A stretch of 45,042 nt of DNA. Source: Bacteroidales bacterium (lineage in GTDB: Bacteria > Bacteroidota > Bacteroidia > Bacteroidales > P3). How positions within the stretch are numbered: the first letter of the stretch is position 1; each line of letters begins with the position of its first letter. The notes beneath the pieces were generated by a model that was given only the letters and a program-made list of their open reading frames with translations, made no database searches and was not told where the DNA came from. Both the position numbers and the translations under genes were made by a program. The stretch lies in the NCBI GenBank assembly GCA_017428115.1, contig JAFRRK010000076.1:1-45042 (forward strand), given 5' to 3'. This document shows positions 36,024 through 45,042 of the stretch, one piece after another.

Positions 36024-37298
36024 ATGAAAAACATACTAGTTATTTGTTTTTACCTTTTGGCATTGACAGCCGCAACAGCGCAGACTTCGGCACTGATTAT
36101 TCCATCCGATAAGCCCCTCAAGCCACGCGAGCTTGAAAAGGCTTGGACATATCCTGAGACATTCTGCCTACTGCTGCATTTCGACCAGGGCGACAGCTCG
36201 TACCGAGAAACGGACCTCGACATACTAGACTCTGCCTACGGCATCGCCTTCGACCGAGACAATCCCCGTCTCTATACAATGACCATAGAGGCCTATGGCA
36301 ACGGCAACAACCAATTGCTAATGCAAAAGAGAGTGGAATCAGTGTACCGCTATTTTACAATGCGTGGACATGAAGTGATGCCGGTGCGCTTTGCATACAA
36401 TCCCATCCACTGCAGCTGCCATGGCGACACAACAGAGCTCATACGCTTTGAGGTGCCCACCAATAGACAGGTGTACGACTGCGACTCTCTGCCGCCCAGC
36501 CGCATGATGATAAACAAGGATATAGAGCTGAGGGGCACAGTGCTGGTGACTTTCCACCACAACCCCATAGAGTGCATCGGAGGCAATAGCGGATGCTTTC
36601 TGCCGGCACAAGACAGCAACATACGCGCCTACTACACCCAGCTGATACTCAAAAAGGGCTCTATTTACGCCGTTTACAACACCCGTGACGAATGCCCGCC
36701 ACCCGTTGAACTCAGCATCGACGAACATCTTGACTACCGCCAGATGGTGGAGCACTATGCCCTTGTGCCCCATCGCAGGCAGATTATCCTACCCGTGGGC
36801 TATGTGGTGCTGCACTCCAGTTTCAACCGCAAGACCGATGAATGCCGCAACCTCAGCGACTCCATCTATGTGCGTTTCCCAGTTACCGAAGAGCAGGTGG
36901 AAGCAGGTCTCAAGGTGTTCGCCAAGAAATATACTTCCAAGGGCCCTGAATTCAAGTCGGTACCCACCAAGAAGATTAAAGGCGGACCTGTGCTGATGAT
37001 ACAGGGAGCTATCAACGCCACCCAATTCGACACCATATACCTAGCCAAACGTATCGAGCCAGACGAGGTGCAGAAATATCTCTACTCTGCCGACTCACCT
37101 TCGGAGCAGGGCGCCGTCACTATCACTGTCAAAGGCGAGGAACGCTATTACAAACCTTTCCGTGTGGACGGCAAGGGACAATACGAATTCAAGAAAAACT
37201 TTCGCGCCTTGCTGCGCATCGTTGAGACCGAAGAAGAAGATCTTGACGAAGGAGGCACCAACCGCTTCCGCAACGACGGCGATGAAGAAATAGAATAA
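36024..37298 (+). CDS. Exported protein of unknown function
   Basis: 424 residues, not recognised. Signal peptide about 1-19 ([20 protein letters not shown]). The region about 85-115 ([20 protein letters not shown] then [13 protein letters not shown]) looks like half of an OmpA-type peptidoglycan-binding fold, but lacks the usual Asp/Arg pair. Cysteines recur in short motifs ([32 protein letters not shown]), suggesting disulfides. The C-terminus is very acidic and polar ([16 protein letters not shown]). It lies 59 bp after moxR and 2 bp before panB, so it is operonic. A role with the foldases is only a guess. Confidence 0.7.
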   Translation: MKNILVICFYLLALTAATAQTSALIIPSDKPLKPRELEKAWTYPETFCLLLHFDQGDSSYRETDLDILDSAYGIAFDRDNPRLYTMTIEAYGNGNNQLLMQKRVESVYRYFTMRGHEVMPVRFAYNPIHCSCHGDTTELIRFEVPTNRQVYDCDSLPPSRMMINKDIELRGTVLVTFHHNPIECIGGNSGCFLPAQDSNIRAYYTQLILKKGSIYAVYNTRDECPPPVELSIDEHLDYRQMVEHYALVPHRRQIILPVGYVVLHSSFNRKTDECRNLSDSIYVRFPVTEEQVEAGLKVFAKKYTSKGPEFKSVPTKKIKGGPVLMIQGAINATQFDTIYLAKRIEPDEVQKYLYSADSPSEQGAVTITVKGEERYYKPFRVDGKGQYEFKKNFRALLRIVETEEEDLDEGGTNRFRNDGDEEIE

Positions 37299-37300
37299 CA

Positions 37301-38119
37301 ATGGCTTATCTGCAATCAGACGTGACCAAGGTCACAACACATGTGCTGCAGCGCATGAAACAAAACGGTGAGAAAATTGCCATGCTCACCGCATACGACT
37401 TCTCTATGGCAAAGCTACTAGATGCCACAAAAATCGACGTGGTATTGGTGGGCGATTCGGCCGCCAATGTCATGGAGGGCTACGATACAACTCTGCCCAT
37501 CACACTCGACGAAATGATTGTGTACGCCTCCTCTGTCAAGCGTGCCATCAAGCGAGCCCTTGTGGTGGTCGACATGCCTTTTGGCACCTACCAGGGCAAC
37601 TCCAAGCAGGCCCTTGCCTCTGCCATTCGTATTATGAAAGAGACGGGAGCCGACGCAGTAAAGTTGGAAGGCGGCGAAGAGGTGTTGGAATCCATCTGCC
37701 GCATCCTAACGGCAGGCATACCCGTCATGGGACACCTAGGGCTTACGCCTCAGAGCATCAACAAATTTGGCACATACACAGTGCGTGCCACACAGGAAGA
37801 TGAGGCCCAACGACTTGTCCACGATGCCCACGTACTGGAGGATGCTGGCTGCTTTGCCATGGTGTTGGAAAAGATACCCGCCAAACTAGCCACACAGGTA
37901 ACCCAAGAGGTGAAAATACCCACCATAGGCATTGGTGCCGGCAGCGGCACCGACGGACAGGTGCTAGTATTGCAAGATATGCTGGGCATCACCCAGCAAT
38001 TCAAACCTCGTTATTTACGCACCTATGGCGCCATTGGAGAAGATATAAGTCACTCGGTTCGCCAATATATTAGTGATGTAAAAAATGGCGACTTTCCTAA
38101 CGAGAAAGAGCAGTATTGA
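37301..38119 (+). CDS. panB: 3-methyl-2-oxobutanoate hydroxymethyltransferase
   Basis: First committed enzyme of pantothenate synthesis: transfers a hydroxymethyl group from methylene-tetrahydrofolate to 2-oxoisovalerate. 272 residues. [33 protein letters not shown] (metal-binding Asp), [18 protein letters not shown] and [16 protein letters not shown] form the conserved TIM-barrel active site; [21 protein letters not shown] follows. Normal length. The ATG is 2 bp after the preceding stop codon, the last gene of the moxR run. Confidence 0.97.
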   Translation: MAYLQSDVTKVTTHVLQRMKQNGEKIAMLTAYDFSMAKLLDATKIDVVLVGDSAANVMEGYDTTLPITLDEMIVYASSVKRAIKRALVVVDMPFGTYQGNSKQALASAIRIMKETGADAVKLEGGEEVLESICRILTAGIPVMGHLGLTPQSINKFGTYTVRATQEDEAQRLVHDAHVLEDAGCFAMVLEKIPAKLATQVTQEVKIPTIGIGAGSGTDGQVLVLQDMLGITQQFKPRYLRTYGAIGEDISHSVRQYISDVKNGDFPNEKEQY

Positions 38120-38153
38120 CAATCTCTAGAAAACTCAAGATTGTAACTTAAAC

Positions 38154-38365
38154 CCAAATCGGTCATTAGGCCGACTTTTCAATTATTCTTGTCTTTTTTA
38201 AGTCTGTTTTAGCCATATCAGCATTTCTTTCGGCAGCTTGACCACATCCCTGTCTCGCCGTAGCTGAAAGACATTCACTGGATGCCTTTATCACCTTCGC
38301 CAGCGATGCGGCCTATCTGCTCGAAACAAATGCTAATCTGCCATAAACCCTAATGACCGATTTGG
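38154..38365. repeat. 212-bp element bounded by 17-bp perfect inverted repeats
   Basis: CCAAATCGGTCATTAGG at 38154-38170 is exactly inverted at 38349-38365. The inside is not clearly coding; one short frame (about 33 codons, ending at 38346) reads RHSLDAFITFASDAAYLLET, which may be a transposase remnant. It is a candidate MITE or decayed IS. No clear target duplication is seen. It fills most of the 359-bp gap after panB. Confidence 0.55.
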
Positions 38366-38408
38366 ATTAAAACGTTACGGCTTAAGTTTATGCCATTATA
38401 GGAGTAAA

Positions 38409-38445
38409 CTTAACTGACCCAAAGCTTTTCTTTGGGTCAGTTAAG
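38409..38445. terminator. Bidirectional terminator hairpin between panB and the DUF1846 gene
   Basis: Perfect 16-bp stem CTTAACTGACCCAAAG/CTTTGGGTCAGTTAAG with a five-base loop CTTTT. It lies between convergent genes and is usable on both strands. Confidence 0.75.
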
Positions 38446-38478
38446 ATAATGCATTATTAAAGAAGAAATAGCCTCCTG

Positions 38479-39942
38479 CTAGTTCTTTGCCTGAGGGTCA
38501 GAGGTGAACCCTATGCCTAGTTTCTTAAAAATCTTACGGTCCACCTCGCTGAGCATAACTGTCACATGCACTTGGCATCCACTCAGCTGTGGCAGTGTCT
38601 GCAGTGTGGCACGGCAGTTCTCATCCTTGAGGCTGAGCATCGAAAGAGCCACTAACACCTCGTCGGTGTGCAGTCGTGGGTTGTGTCCATGCAACAGCTG
38701 AGTCTTGGTGAGCTGTATGGGTTCAATATATTCTTGGGGTATCAATTTCACGCTATGGTCGATGCCGGCGAGATGCTTAGTAGCATTGAGCAACAGGGCT
38801 GCGCATGGTCCCAGCAGGTCGCTGCTGTGTCCGGTGATGATAGTGCCGTCAGCCAGCTCTATTGCGGCGGCATGCGTTCCCTCCATCTCCTTGCGCTGGT
38901 GGGCCGCCACTGTAGTACGACGATAGTCGGTGGTTATCTTCATCTGCTTCATCAACAGTCGAATGCGGTTCACCTCGTCCTCGGCCTTCTTACCCTCAAC
39001 AAAGTCGCACAGGGCAGCATAATAGCGGCGTATTATCTCATCTTTCGAGGCCTTTGAACAGACCTCGTCGTCGCTGATGCAGAAACCCGCCATGTTAACC
39101 CCCATATCGGTGGGTGACTTATATGGGCTCTCGCCGTAGATGCCCTCAAAAATGGCATTCAAAACTGGGAAAATCTCAATGTCGCGGTTGTAGTTGACGG
39201 TGGTTTTGCCATAAGCCTCAAGATGGAAGGGGTCGATCATATTCACATCGTTCAGGTCGGCAGTGGCAACCTCATATGCAACATTGACAGGGTGCTTCAG
39301 CGGTATACTCCAAATTGGGAAAGTCTCAAACTTGGCATACCCGGCCTTGATGCCACGCAGGTTCTCTTGATAGAGCTGGCTGAGGCAGACAGCCATCTTG
39401 CCGCTGCCAGGGCCAGGAGCCGTAACCACCACCAGTGGACGAGAGGTTTTCACATACTCGTTCTTGCCAAACCCCTCGTCAGAACAGATAAGGTCAACAT
39501 TGGTGGGGTAGCCTTCGATGATATAATGGTAATAGACGCTGATGCCAAGCCGCTCCAGCCGTTCGCGGAAAGCGATGGCACTGGCCTGCCCATTGTATTG
39601 TGTGATAACCACCGAGCTGACCATAAGCCCACGTCCGATAAACTCGTTGCGCAACCTCAGCACATCCACATCATAGGTGATGCCCAGGTCGGCGCGTATC
39701 TTGTTTTTCTCAATGTCACGCGCACTTATGGCGATGACTATTTCAGCATCGTCACGCAGCTGCATAAGCATCTTTAACTTGCTGTCCGGCTCGAAACCAG
39801 GTAGCACGCGACTGGCGTGGTAGTCGTCGAATAATTTACCGCCAAATTCTAGGTAAAGTTTGTTGCCGAATTGTGAAATTCGCTCTTTAATGTGTTCCGA
39901 CTGTATCCGCAGATACTTCTCATTATCAAATCCGTGTTTCAT
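38479..39942 (-). CDS. DUF1846 family protein
   Basis: 487 residues, cytosolic by lack of a signal. Begins KHGFDNEKYLRIQSEHI and has the DUF1846 block ARDIEKNKIRADLGITYDVD (about 74-93). It carries a P-loop-like motif APGPGSGKM (175-183), suggesting nucleotide binding, in a protein class with structures but no established function. Length is close to the family norm of about 500. The -7 type motifs on the minus strand at 39977-39984 and 39996-40003 are candidate promoters. Confidence 0.88.
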   Translation of the reverse strand: MKHGFDNEKYLRIQSEHIKERISQFGNKLYLEFGGKLFDDYHASRVLPGFEPDSKLKMLMQLRDDAEIVIAISARDIEKNKIRADLGITYDVDVLRLRNEFIGRGLMVSSVVITQYNGQASAIAFRERLERLGISVYYHYIIEGYPTNVDLICSDEGFGKNEYVKTSRPLVVVTAPGPGSGKMAVCLSQLYQENLRGIKAGYAKFETFPIWSIPLKHPVNVAYEVATADLNDVNMIDPFHLEAYGKTTVNYNRDIEIFPVLNAIFEGIYGESPYKSPTDMGVNMAGFCISDDEVCSKASKDEIIRRYYAALCDFVEGKKAEDEVNRIRLLMKQMKITTDYRRTTVAAHQRKEMEGTHAAAIELADGTIITGHSSDLLGPCAALLLNATKHLAGIDHSVKLIPQEYIEPIQLTKTQLLHGHNPRLHTDEVLVALSMLSLKDENCRATLQTLPQLSGCQVHVTVMLSEVDRKIFKKLGIGFTSDPQAKN

Positions 39943-39976
39943 CTTCCTTTCGTGTTGGAGTTAAAAATACGGGATT

Positions 39977-40003
39977 CAAAAATACGCTTTTTTCTCAAAA
40001 ATA
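39977..40003 (-). promoter_or_regulatory. Candidate -7 elements of the DUF1846 gene
   Basis: Two minus-strand copies of TATTTTTG (39977-39984 and 39996-40003) lie 35-54 bp before the ATG. Neither has a clear -33 TTG, so which is used is not known. Confidence 0.4.
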
Positions 40004-40049
40004 CCATTTTTTTTGTCGAGAAATTCTTTTTTAACATATCTGCATGTCA

Positions 40050-42368
40050 CTATTGCACCACTAGTTTTTGCGTACAGGTACCTCCGGCCGAAGTATAGGT
40101 GACGAAATACAGCCCTGCATCAAAACCAGTAGTGGATAGCGTGAAGCGCGGCTCATCTGCCGGCATGCGCAACATCTCGCGCCCCGTGGCATCCAATACC
40201 CTCAGAGTTCCCCCGGCCGGCATGCCCCCGATACTCACCTCTGTGCAGCCGTGTGCAGGGTTGGGAGCCAACGACAGCAGGGGCCTCTCGCGCATTGTCA
40301 GTCCCCTCTCGGCATCTATCGACAGCAGGTTTGTGTCCACCACCGCCATGATATATTCACCCTCCAACAGTCCGCCATATTCCATATAGTGGTACCTCAT
40401 CCCCAACGAGCCACCATTCCCCATTGTGGCACTCTTGCGTTGGCGCCAAGGCTGGCTTGCATCCTTGCGATAAAAAAGGCGCACCGAATCGTAAGTGGCC
40501 GTTTCGGGACAGAAATCAAGGTCATTCACAGTATTATTGTTGCCAAAAAAGAAACGGATATTGCCATTCACCCCCGACACATTGCCATGTATTGCCCATC
40601 GGCGGCTGCCCCATCGCACGAGGCCTGTCGGCCTTGGCTCATCGGCACGTCCCAACTGCAACGACACATTGATTTTGGACGTATCAGACACATGCGTAGG
40701 GCGTATCTCCATATTCAAAGGTGACAACGAAATAGGCGATGACGAAGTAATTGCGACATCATTGTTAATATTAGCGCAGGCAATAACACTATAGTAGTCC
40801 ACTACAGCATACTTGGGCAGAAACGGAAGCCTAAACTCGCCCCGAGCATAGCGTCCGCGCACATGCACATCGCATGTAGCACTGTCGCCCTCAGCACTAA
40901 AAAAAGTCACCGGCACACGAGCCAAGGTGTTATACTCTGGCGCCCCCCACAACAATTGGCTCAACCACACAGTGGTAATGTCCTCAACGGTACGTAGCGA
41001 GTCGATACGATAACTAGTAAAGCCAGGAGCAAAAATATGGAAGTCATAAAACGGCGTCAAGTCCACACCACAGTACCTGCTCATCGAATCGCGCAGCTGG
41101 TAGCTGTCCATATTGGTAAAGGCATTGCGCTCGAAAAGAGTCCTCAACATGCCGAAAAAAAGCGAGTCGCCCAGCAGGTGTCGCATCTCGTGAAACACAT
41201 ACGCCCCCTTATAATAGGTGCTACTCATAAACGAATACTGGTTAGGCATGCCGCATAATGGCTGAAATCCATCCTCATCCTTGGGCACAGAAGCCATCAA
41301 ATAATGTTTCGAATAATACGGCCATTCGTAACGGTCGTGAGTATTGCCCGTAACATATTGGTCAGCAAAGGTGGCACCACCCTCATTAAACCAAATATCA
41401 CGCAGATTGTCGCACGTTATCAAGTTGCCAAACCATTGATGAGCAAACTCATGGTCAATCAAATACTCCGTCCCGAGATTGTCGGGCAAAAGTTGGGGCC
41501 GAACACAGATATTGTTCACATGCTCCATGCCGGCGTTTTCTCCGCCCACGCTGAAGCCTATACCACCCCAGCGGTAGGGGCCAAACCAACGTTCAAATCG
41601 CACCAAGGTGCTGTCGAACTGTGCAAAGCTCTGTGCCACTTGGCTGAGACTAACCTGGCCGAGGAAAGCCACACGCAGCGGATAGGTGCCATACAGCCCC
41701 TGCACATCGCGCCGATACACCTGGTACTGGGCCACATTCACACCAGCCAAATAGGTCGATATAGGATGCGCAAGGGTATAATAAAACGTTCGACTGCTGT
41801 CGCTATTCACAACAGTGCTGTCGTGCTCGCCACTACAAAAAGCCGACCACCCCGGTGCTGCGGTGATGGCAAAATGGTAGGTGGCTCGGTCGTATACGCT
41901 GTCGCTGCACGGGAACCAACTCCTGCCCATACTGAAAGGCCTCATGCGACGGTCCTCACCAAGGTTATAGAACTTGTCGGCATCACACCAAAAACCGCCG
42001 TCGGTGCCATGCCAGCCGGAACTGCCATAATGCACCTTCACACGCACTGTGTCGCCCTCAGCGGCACCAGCCACAGGCACCATCAGCTGCCTGCGGTCGT
42101 ATACATAGCCCATTGTAGCCACACCATCCACCTCCACCGAGTCTATCGTGGCTGCCATCAGCCCCAACCCCACCTCGTCGGCAGGCTGTAGCATACGCAT
42201 TGTCACCTCGCACCATCCCTGGATATGCTGCGGCTGATGATGCCCCATGTCAAGACATATGTCGTAGTGCAACACGTCTATAGTGTCGCTATCAGTAAAA
42301 TGCTCTTGAGCCTCAGCACCAATGCCGCACAGCATCAATGCGATAACCATTGTAATAAAACGTTTCAT
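40050..42368 (-). CDS. T9SS-exported M1 family metallopeptidase
   Basis: 772 residues from ATG 42368. Signal peptide about 1-20 (CGIGAEAQ). N-terminal M1 beta domain, then the gluzincin site HEFAH (306-310) with Glu329 in FNEGGATF, 18 residues after the second histidine, exactly the HExxH-x18-E zinc set. The exopeptidase loop is AGMEH (279-283) rather than GAMEN. The C-terminus (about 690-772, LAPNPAHGCTEVSI to DAGLYFVTYTSAGGTCTQKL) is a type A T9SS sorting domain, so it is surface-attached or secreted. Probably an aminopeptidase. The upstream in-frame extension to 42413 precedes a good signal peptide and is rejected. Confidence 0.93.
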   Translation of the reverse strand: MKRFITMVIALMLCGIGAEAQEHFTDSDTIDVLHYDICLDMGHHQPQHIQGWCEVTMRMLQPADEVGLGLMAATIDSVEVDGVATMGYVYDRRQLMVPVAGAAEGDTVRVKVHYGSSGWHGTDGGFWCDADKFYNLGEDRRMRPFSMGRSWFPCSDSVYDRATYHFAITAAPGWSAFCSGEHDSTVVNSDSSRTFYYTLAHPISTYLAGVNVAQYQVYRRDVQGLYGTYPLRVAFLGQVSLSQVAQSFAQFDSTLVRFERWFGPYRWGGIGFSVGGENAGMEHVNNICVRPQLLPDNLGTEYLIDHEFAHQWFGNLITCDNLRDIWFNEGGATFADQYVTGNTHDRYEWPYYSKHYLMASVPKDEDGFQPLCGMPNQYSFMSSTYYKGAYVFHEMRHLLGDSLFFGMLRTLFERNAFTNMDSYQLRDSMSRYCGVDLTPFYDFHIFAPGFTSYRIDSLRTVEDITTVWLSQLLWGAPEYNTLARVPVTFFSAEGDSATCDVHVRGRYARGEFRLPFLPKYAVVDYYSVIACANINNDVAITSSSPISLSPLNMEIRPTHVSDTSKINVSLQLGRADEPRPTGLVRWGSRRWAIHGNVSGVNGNIRFFFGNNNTVNDLDFCPETATYDSVRLFYRKDASQPWRQRKSATMGNGGSLGMRYHYMEYGGLLEGEYIMAVVDTNLLSIDAERGLTMRERPLLSLAPNPAHGCTEVSIGGMPAGGTLRVLDATGREMLRMPADEPRFTLSTTGFDAGLYFVTYTSAGGTCTQKLVVQ

Positions 42369-42413
42369 ATCAATAAGATTAATTATTGGAAAAACTCTAT
42401 TAATCTCTTTCAA

Positions 42414-42433
42414 CTCTATTCTCTAATTCTCAA
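42414..42433 (-). repeat. Partial copy of intergenic repeat family B
   Basis: The minus strand reads TTGAGAATTAGAGAATAGAG, matching the start of copy A at 25825 onward. Short, and possibly chance in A/T-rich DNA. Confidence 0.35.
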
Positions 42434-42462
42434 CAACATCACACCATCACATCAAGCCTCCC

Positions 42463-42930
42463 TCACCTTATACGCTGCCAATATATCGTTTCACCTATCC
42501 CCAGCACCTGTCCACGCAACTTCAGCCTTCCATCCTCCAAAAACTCACAGCTGCAATGAGCCCTTATTCCACGGGTAGGGTCGTATATGCGTCCGCCCTC
42601 CCAGCGTTGTTTCTTGGCATTATAGCGCAGGTCGCGCAATATCACAATCTTGTTGCACGGCACTGTGCGCAGGCTCCTGTCAGGATTCTTTTCATCCAAA
42701 CGCAACCTGCCTGTACGCTTATCAATACTATCCTGCAAATAGACACACTGGGCCGCATAACTGCCATCCTTGCACTTATACACCCTCACTTTCGACACCT
42801 CGCTACCATGCACCACCCTATACATACCCACCACATTATCACCCCTTGCATTAAGGCTCTCCTGAGCCCACAACGGCATTGTCGACAAAAGCCAAAAACA
42901 CAAACCAACTACCACCTTACATTTCATCAC
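42463..42930 (-). CDS. DUF2147 family exported protein
   Basis: 155 residues. Signal peptide about 1-22 (STMPLWAQ). The pattern NVVGMYRVVHGSEVSKVRVYKCKDGSYAAQ, then QRWEGGRIYDPTRGIRAHCSCEFLEDGRLKLRG and ending ETIYWQRI matches DUF2147, a small periplasmic beta-barrel-like family of unknown function. Length is typical. It lies between the floA region and the M1 peptidase gene, all on the minus strand. Confidence 0.85.
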   Translation of the reverse strand: MMKCKVVVGLCFWLLSTMPLWAQESLNARGDNVVGMYRVVHGSEVSKVRVYKCKDGSYAAQCVYLQDSIDKRTGRLRLDEKNPDRSLRTVPCNKIVILRDLRYNAKKQRWEGGRIYDPTRGIRAHCSCEFLEDGRLKLRGQVLGIGETIYWQRIR

Positions 42931-42944
42931 TCAAAAAGTATTGT

Positions 42945-43095
42945 TTATTTATCAAGAATTTGAGAATAAGCGAATTTGCAAATCGAATATCTTTAATCTA
43001 ATATAGTGAAAGAAGTCTAATGTAATTCCGTCCTGCAGGCAGACAGGATAGTGATGTGGAGATTAGGCAATAACTTCAATTGCAAGCAATTAATA
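42945..43095. repeat. Intergenic repeat family B, copy B
   Basis: From 42945 it shares TATTTATCAAGAATTTGAGAA, AAGCGAATTTG, CTTTAATCTAATA and AATTGCAAGCAATTAATA (43078-43095) with copy A at 25810-25900. It carries about 70 bp of extra sequence between the last two blocks, including CCTGCAGGCAGACAGG. Confidence 0.6.
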
Positions 43096-43140
43096 AAAAC
43101 CCTCACAAAGGTTACTGAAAAGTAAGCCGGCCTACTTGAA

Positions 43141-43185
43141 AAGCTAAAAATTTGCCGACCGCAAAGGCCAACAAATTTTTAGCTT
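43141..43185 (-). terminator. Hairpin terminator after floA
   Basis: Perfect 14-bp stem AAGCTAAAAATTTG/CAAATTTTTAGCTT (43141-43154 with 43172-43185), 20 bp after the floA stop on the minus strand, followed by CTTTTCAAG. Confidence 0.6.
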
Positions 43186-43204
43186 CTCCATTCCGCAATT
43201 CAAA

Positions 43205-44197
43205 CTACTTCTTTGTCTCGCCTGGCTGCACAGGTTTGGCACCTGCTGGCTTAGCGATGCTTTCGCGCATGTCGGTGTCGGCCTGGATGTTCTTCATGCG
43301 ATAATAGTCCATGATGCCCATGTTTCCGCTACGGAAAGCGTCGGCCATTGCTTTGGGCACCTCAGCCTCAGCCTCGATAACCTTGGCACGAGCCTCCTGC
43401 GCCTTGGCCTTCATCTCCTGTTCCTGGGCTACGGCCATAGCACGACGTTCCTCTGCCTTGGCCTGCGCAATATTCTTATCGGCGTTGGCCTGGTCCATCT
43501 GCAACTGTGCACCGATGTTCTTACCCACATCAATGTCGGCAATATCGATTGAAAGAATCTCGAATGCTGTGCCGCTATCCAAGCCCTTGGTGAGCACCAG
43601 CTTCGATATGCTGTCGGGGTTCTCCAGCACCTCCTTGTGCGTCACTGCCGAGCCTATTGAGCTTACGATACCCTCACCCACACGTGCCAGGATGGTCTCC
43701 TCGCCGGCGCCACCCACCAGCTGCTTGATATTGGTACGCACCGTAACACGGGCCTTGGCTATCAGCTGTATGCCGTCCTTGGCCACTGCTGCCACGGGCG
43801 GAGTGTCGATAACCTTGGGGTTCACCGAAGTATGCACTGCCTTCAGCACATCGCGACCAGCCAGGTCAATGGCGGTAGCTGTGCGGAAATCGAGGTTCAT
43901 GTTAGCCTTGTTGGCCGAAATAAGGGCCTGCACAACGCTGCCCACATTGCCACCGGCTAGATAGTGGGCTTCCAGCTCGTTCTGCTGCAGTTTCAGACCT
44001 GCCTTGGTGGCATTAATCATGTTGTTGACGATAATGCTGGGCGGAACCTTACGGAAACGCATAAACATCAACTGTATCAGCGAGCAGTGAACGCCCGATA
44101 CCAGTGCCTGGAACCACAATCCCACCGGCACCAAATAAAGGAATAACACTAGTGCTATGAATATCAGCACACACAAAATGATGGTTGTAATTGACAT
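43205..44197 (-). CDS. floA: Flotillin-like protein FloA (UPF0365)
   Basis: 330 residues. An N-terminal membrane anchor (about 1-30, with the hairpin-forming segment [15 protein letters not shown] following) precedes a SPFH-like domain (about 35-215, [17 protein letters not shown]-type wording, [20 protein letters not shown]). A charged Ala/Glu-rich coiled coil (about 235-300, [20 protein letters not shown]) follows. FloA scaffolds membrane microdomains in Bacillus. It is preceded by an NfeD gene, the classic partner, 63 bp upstream. Full length and apparently intact. Confidence 0.95.
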   Translation of the reverse strand: MSITTIILCVLIFIALVLFLYLVPVGLWFQALVSGVHCSLIQLMFMRFRKVPPSIIVNNMINATKAGLKLQQNELEAHYLAGGNVGSVVQALISANKANMNLDFRTATAIDLAGRDVLKAVHTSVNPKVIDTPPVAAVAKDGIQLIAKARVTVRTNIKQLVGGAGEETILARVGEGIVSSIGSAVTHKEVLENPDSISKLVLTKGLDSGTAFEILSIDIADIDVGKNIGAQLQMDQANADKNIAQAKAEERRAMAVAQEQEMKAKAQEARAKVIEAEAEVPKAMADAFRSGNMGIMDYYRMKNIQADTDMRESIAKPAGAKPVQPGETKK

Positions 44198-44260
44198 ATC
44201 TTTTTAGGTTTTAAGTTTTACGATAATAGATCCTCCTCATGGAATTAAACAGCTCAAAAG

Positions 44261-44749
44261 CTACTGGTTTTGCTCAAACCGTTTATCCTCAATTTCGCAC
44301 ACGTCAATGCGATAGCCTTCCACTGCCACCACCTCAATGGGGCGGTCAGGGTCGATAAACTTGTTGATAGCATGCACCTCCACCAGCTGGCCGTCGAAAA
44401 GGGCCTTGCCTGTAGGAGCCAGTCGCGCCACCGTGGTGCCGCGGGCACCAACGGCCAATGCCGCCTGGTCCACCTGGTTCACCGTGCTGTCCGACTCCTC
44501 GGTGAGACTAAAACGCTTCCACGTCTTCGCCTTCATAAAGAGAGCCAGCAGCACTATGACTATTGCGGCGCAGATGCATAGGATAATGTTGCCTACACTC
44601 TGACCCCATATCACATAGCTCTGCCACACACCGAAACCCGTGAGCAACAGCCCAAACGCTCCGGCTATGCCACCAGGCAATGCCACAATCTCGAGTGCAC
44701 ACAGCAGCACACCAAGAACAAGGACAATAATTAATAATGTGGGTGTCAT
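44261..44749 (-). CDS. NfeD-like membrane protein
   Basis: 162 residues from ATG 44749. Two to three membrane segments (about 3-80: LLIIVLVLGVLLCALEIVALPG, then AGAFGLLLTGFGVW and IILCICAAIVIVLLALFM) are followed by a soluble OB-fold (about 100-155: VGARGTTVARLAPTGKALFDGQLVEVHA). NfeD proteins associate with SPFH scaffolds such as FloA. This is the short form without the N-terminal ClpP-like protease domain. Gene pair nfeD-floA, as in Bacillus yqeZ-yqfA. Confidence 0.9.
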   Translation of the reverse strand: MTPTLLIIVLVLGVLLCALEIVALPGGIAGAFGLLLTGFGVWQSYVIWGQSVGNIILCICAAIVIVLLALFMKAKTWKRFSLTEESDSTVNQVDQAALAVGARGTTVARLAPTGKALFDGQLVEVHAINKFIDPDRPIEVVAVEGYRIDVCEIEDKRFEQNQ

Positions 44750-44803
44750 AATACGTTGATAATTTGATAAATTATAAAATACAACCTCTTTGCTATTACT
44801 TTG

Positions 44804-44811
44804 CAAAGATA
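44804..44811 (-). promoter_or_regulatory. -7 promoter element of the nfeD-floA operon
   Basis: Minus-strand TATCTTTG followed by CA, about 55 bp before the nfeD ATG. The rest of the window end (to 45042) holds no gene that I can support. Confidence 0.75.
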
Positions 44812-45042
44812 CAAAAATAAATTGAATCCACCAAATAAAAATAACTCCCTCACAACAACCCATCATCCAACTCCAACCGTAAACACATAAAACACTCAGC
44901 CGTATATTCATTCCTGACTTGAGCATCCGCTACAGTCGCGTTCTGACAAAAGGTGCCACCACATAGCGCAGAGCGAAGTGGCAACTGCCCCGTTACCCCG
45001 TAGTTCTTAGTTCTTACCTCTTACTTGCCTTCGTCGTGGGGG

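Noticed and set aside
38263-38346. Small peptide frame inside the inverted-repeat element
   Set aside because: Too short, no start codon, and no recognisable family; kept only as a hint of a transposase relic.
44940-45042. Possible third MITE copy at the window end (GTGCCACC, CTTCGTCGTGG similarity)
   Set aside because: The terminal inverted repeat is not visible and the matches are short; the window stops before it can be judged.
1-45042. CRISPR array or phage region
   Set aside because: No regularly spaced repeats and no phage structural, integrase or cas genes were seen; tandem repeats present are only two units long.

Overview
The window looks like a chromosomal segment from a member of the Bacteroidetes, most likely the order Bacteroidales. 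Many genes are preceded by the Bacteroidetes sigma-ABfr promoter core (TAnnTTTG, usually TATCTTTGCA). Clear Shine-Dalgarno sites are absent. Three proteins end in type IX secretion (T9SS) type A sorting domains, and the families DUF4831, TlpA-like lipoproteins with an N-terminal DUF4369-like region, and long SecA are typical of the group. I cannot fix genus or species. A secreted deiminase of the Porphyromonas PPAD type, exported peptidases, a neurotransmitter-type Na+ symporter and a 3-keto-5-aminohexanoate cleavage enzyme together suggest a peptide and amino-acid consuming lifestyle; that is inference.

Layout. 1-336: the tail of an ISL3-like transposase, then tRNA-Leu(CAA) on the minus strand with its terminator. 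465-3103: prs, rplY (L25/CTC) and era. 3280-4161 (minus): a small exported YD-repeat-like protein. 4300-7762: Na+/solute symporter, DUF4831 protein and RNase Z. 7772-8240: a non-autonomous transposon-like element (MITE) just upstream of secA (8392-11712). 11803-16006 (minus): ruvC, an NSS transporter, a transglutaminase-like lipoprotein and a metallo-beta-lactamase-fold lipoprotein, probably one transcription unit. 16099-16926: orphan kce. 17235-22878: a compact three-gene unit (secreted peptidylarginine-deiminase-like enzyme, YDG-repeat T9SS protein, OmpA protein with a long charged stalk) closed by a strong terminator. 23026-25782: divergent GT4 and GT2 glycosyltransferases, then trmH. 26075-28750 (minus): exported bleomycin-hydrolase-like C1 peptidase and a TlpA-like lipoprotein. 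28898-29328: second MITE copy. 29568-38119: guaB, two parvulin-type foldases, moxR, an unknown exported protein and panB. 38154-38365: a 17-bp inverted-repeat element. 38479-44749 (minus): DUF1846 protein, T9SS-exported M1 peptidase, DUF2147 protein, floA and nfeD.

The most interesting content is the deiminase/YDG/OmpA unit. It places a PPAD-like enzyme carrying an unusual Tyr/Asp/Thr/Ser-rich insertion beside a second T9SS cargo protein and a candidate peptidoglycan-anchored outer-membrane protein. Next is a MITE family with two copies in the window, both with terminal inverted repeats and apparent target-site duplications. Other points are an RNase Z without its usual exosite arm, an isolated lysine-fermentation-type gene sharing an overlapping divergent promoter with ruvC, and several families of intergenic repeats and palindromes.
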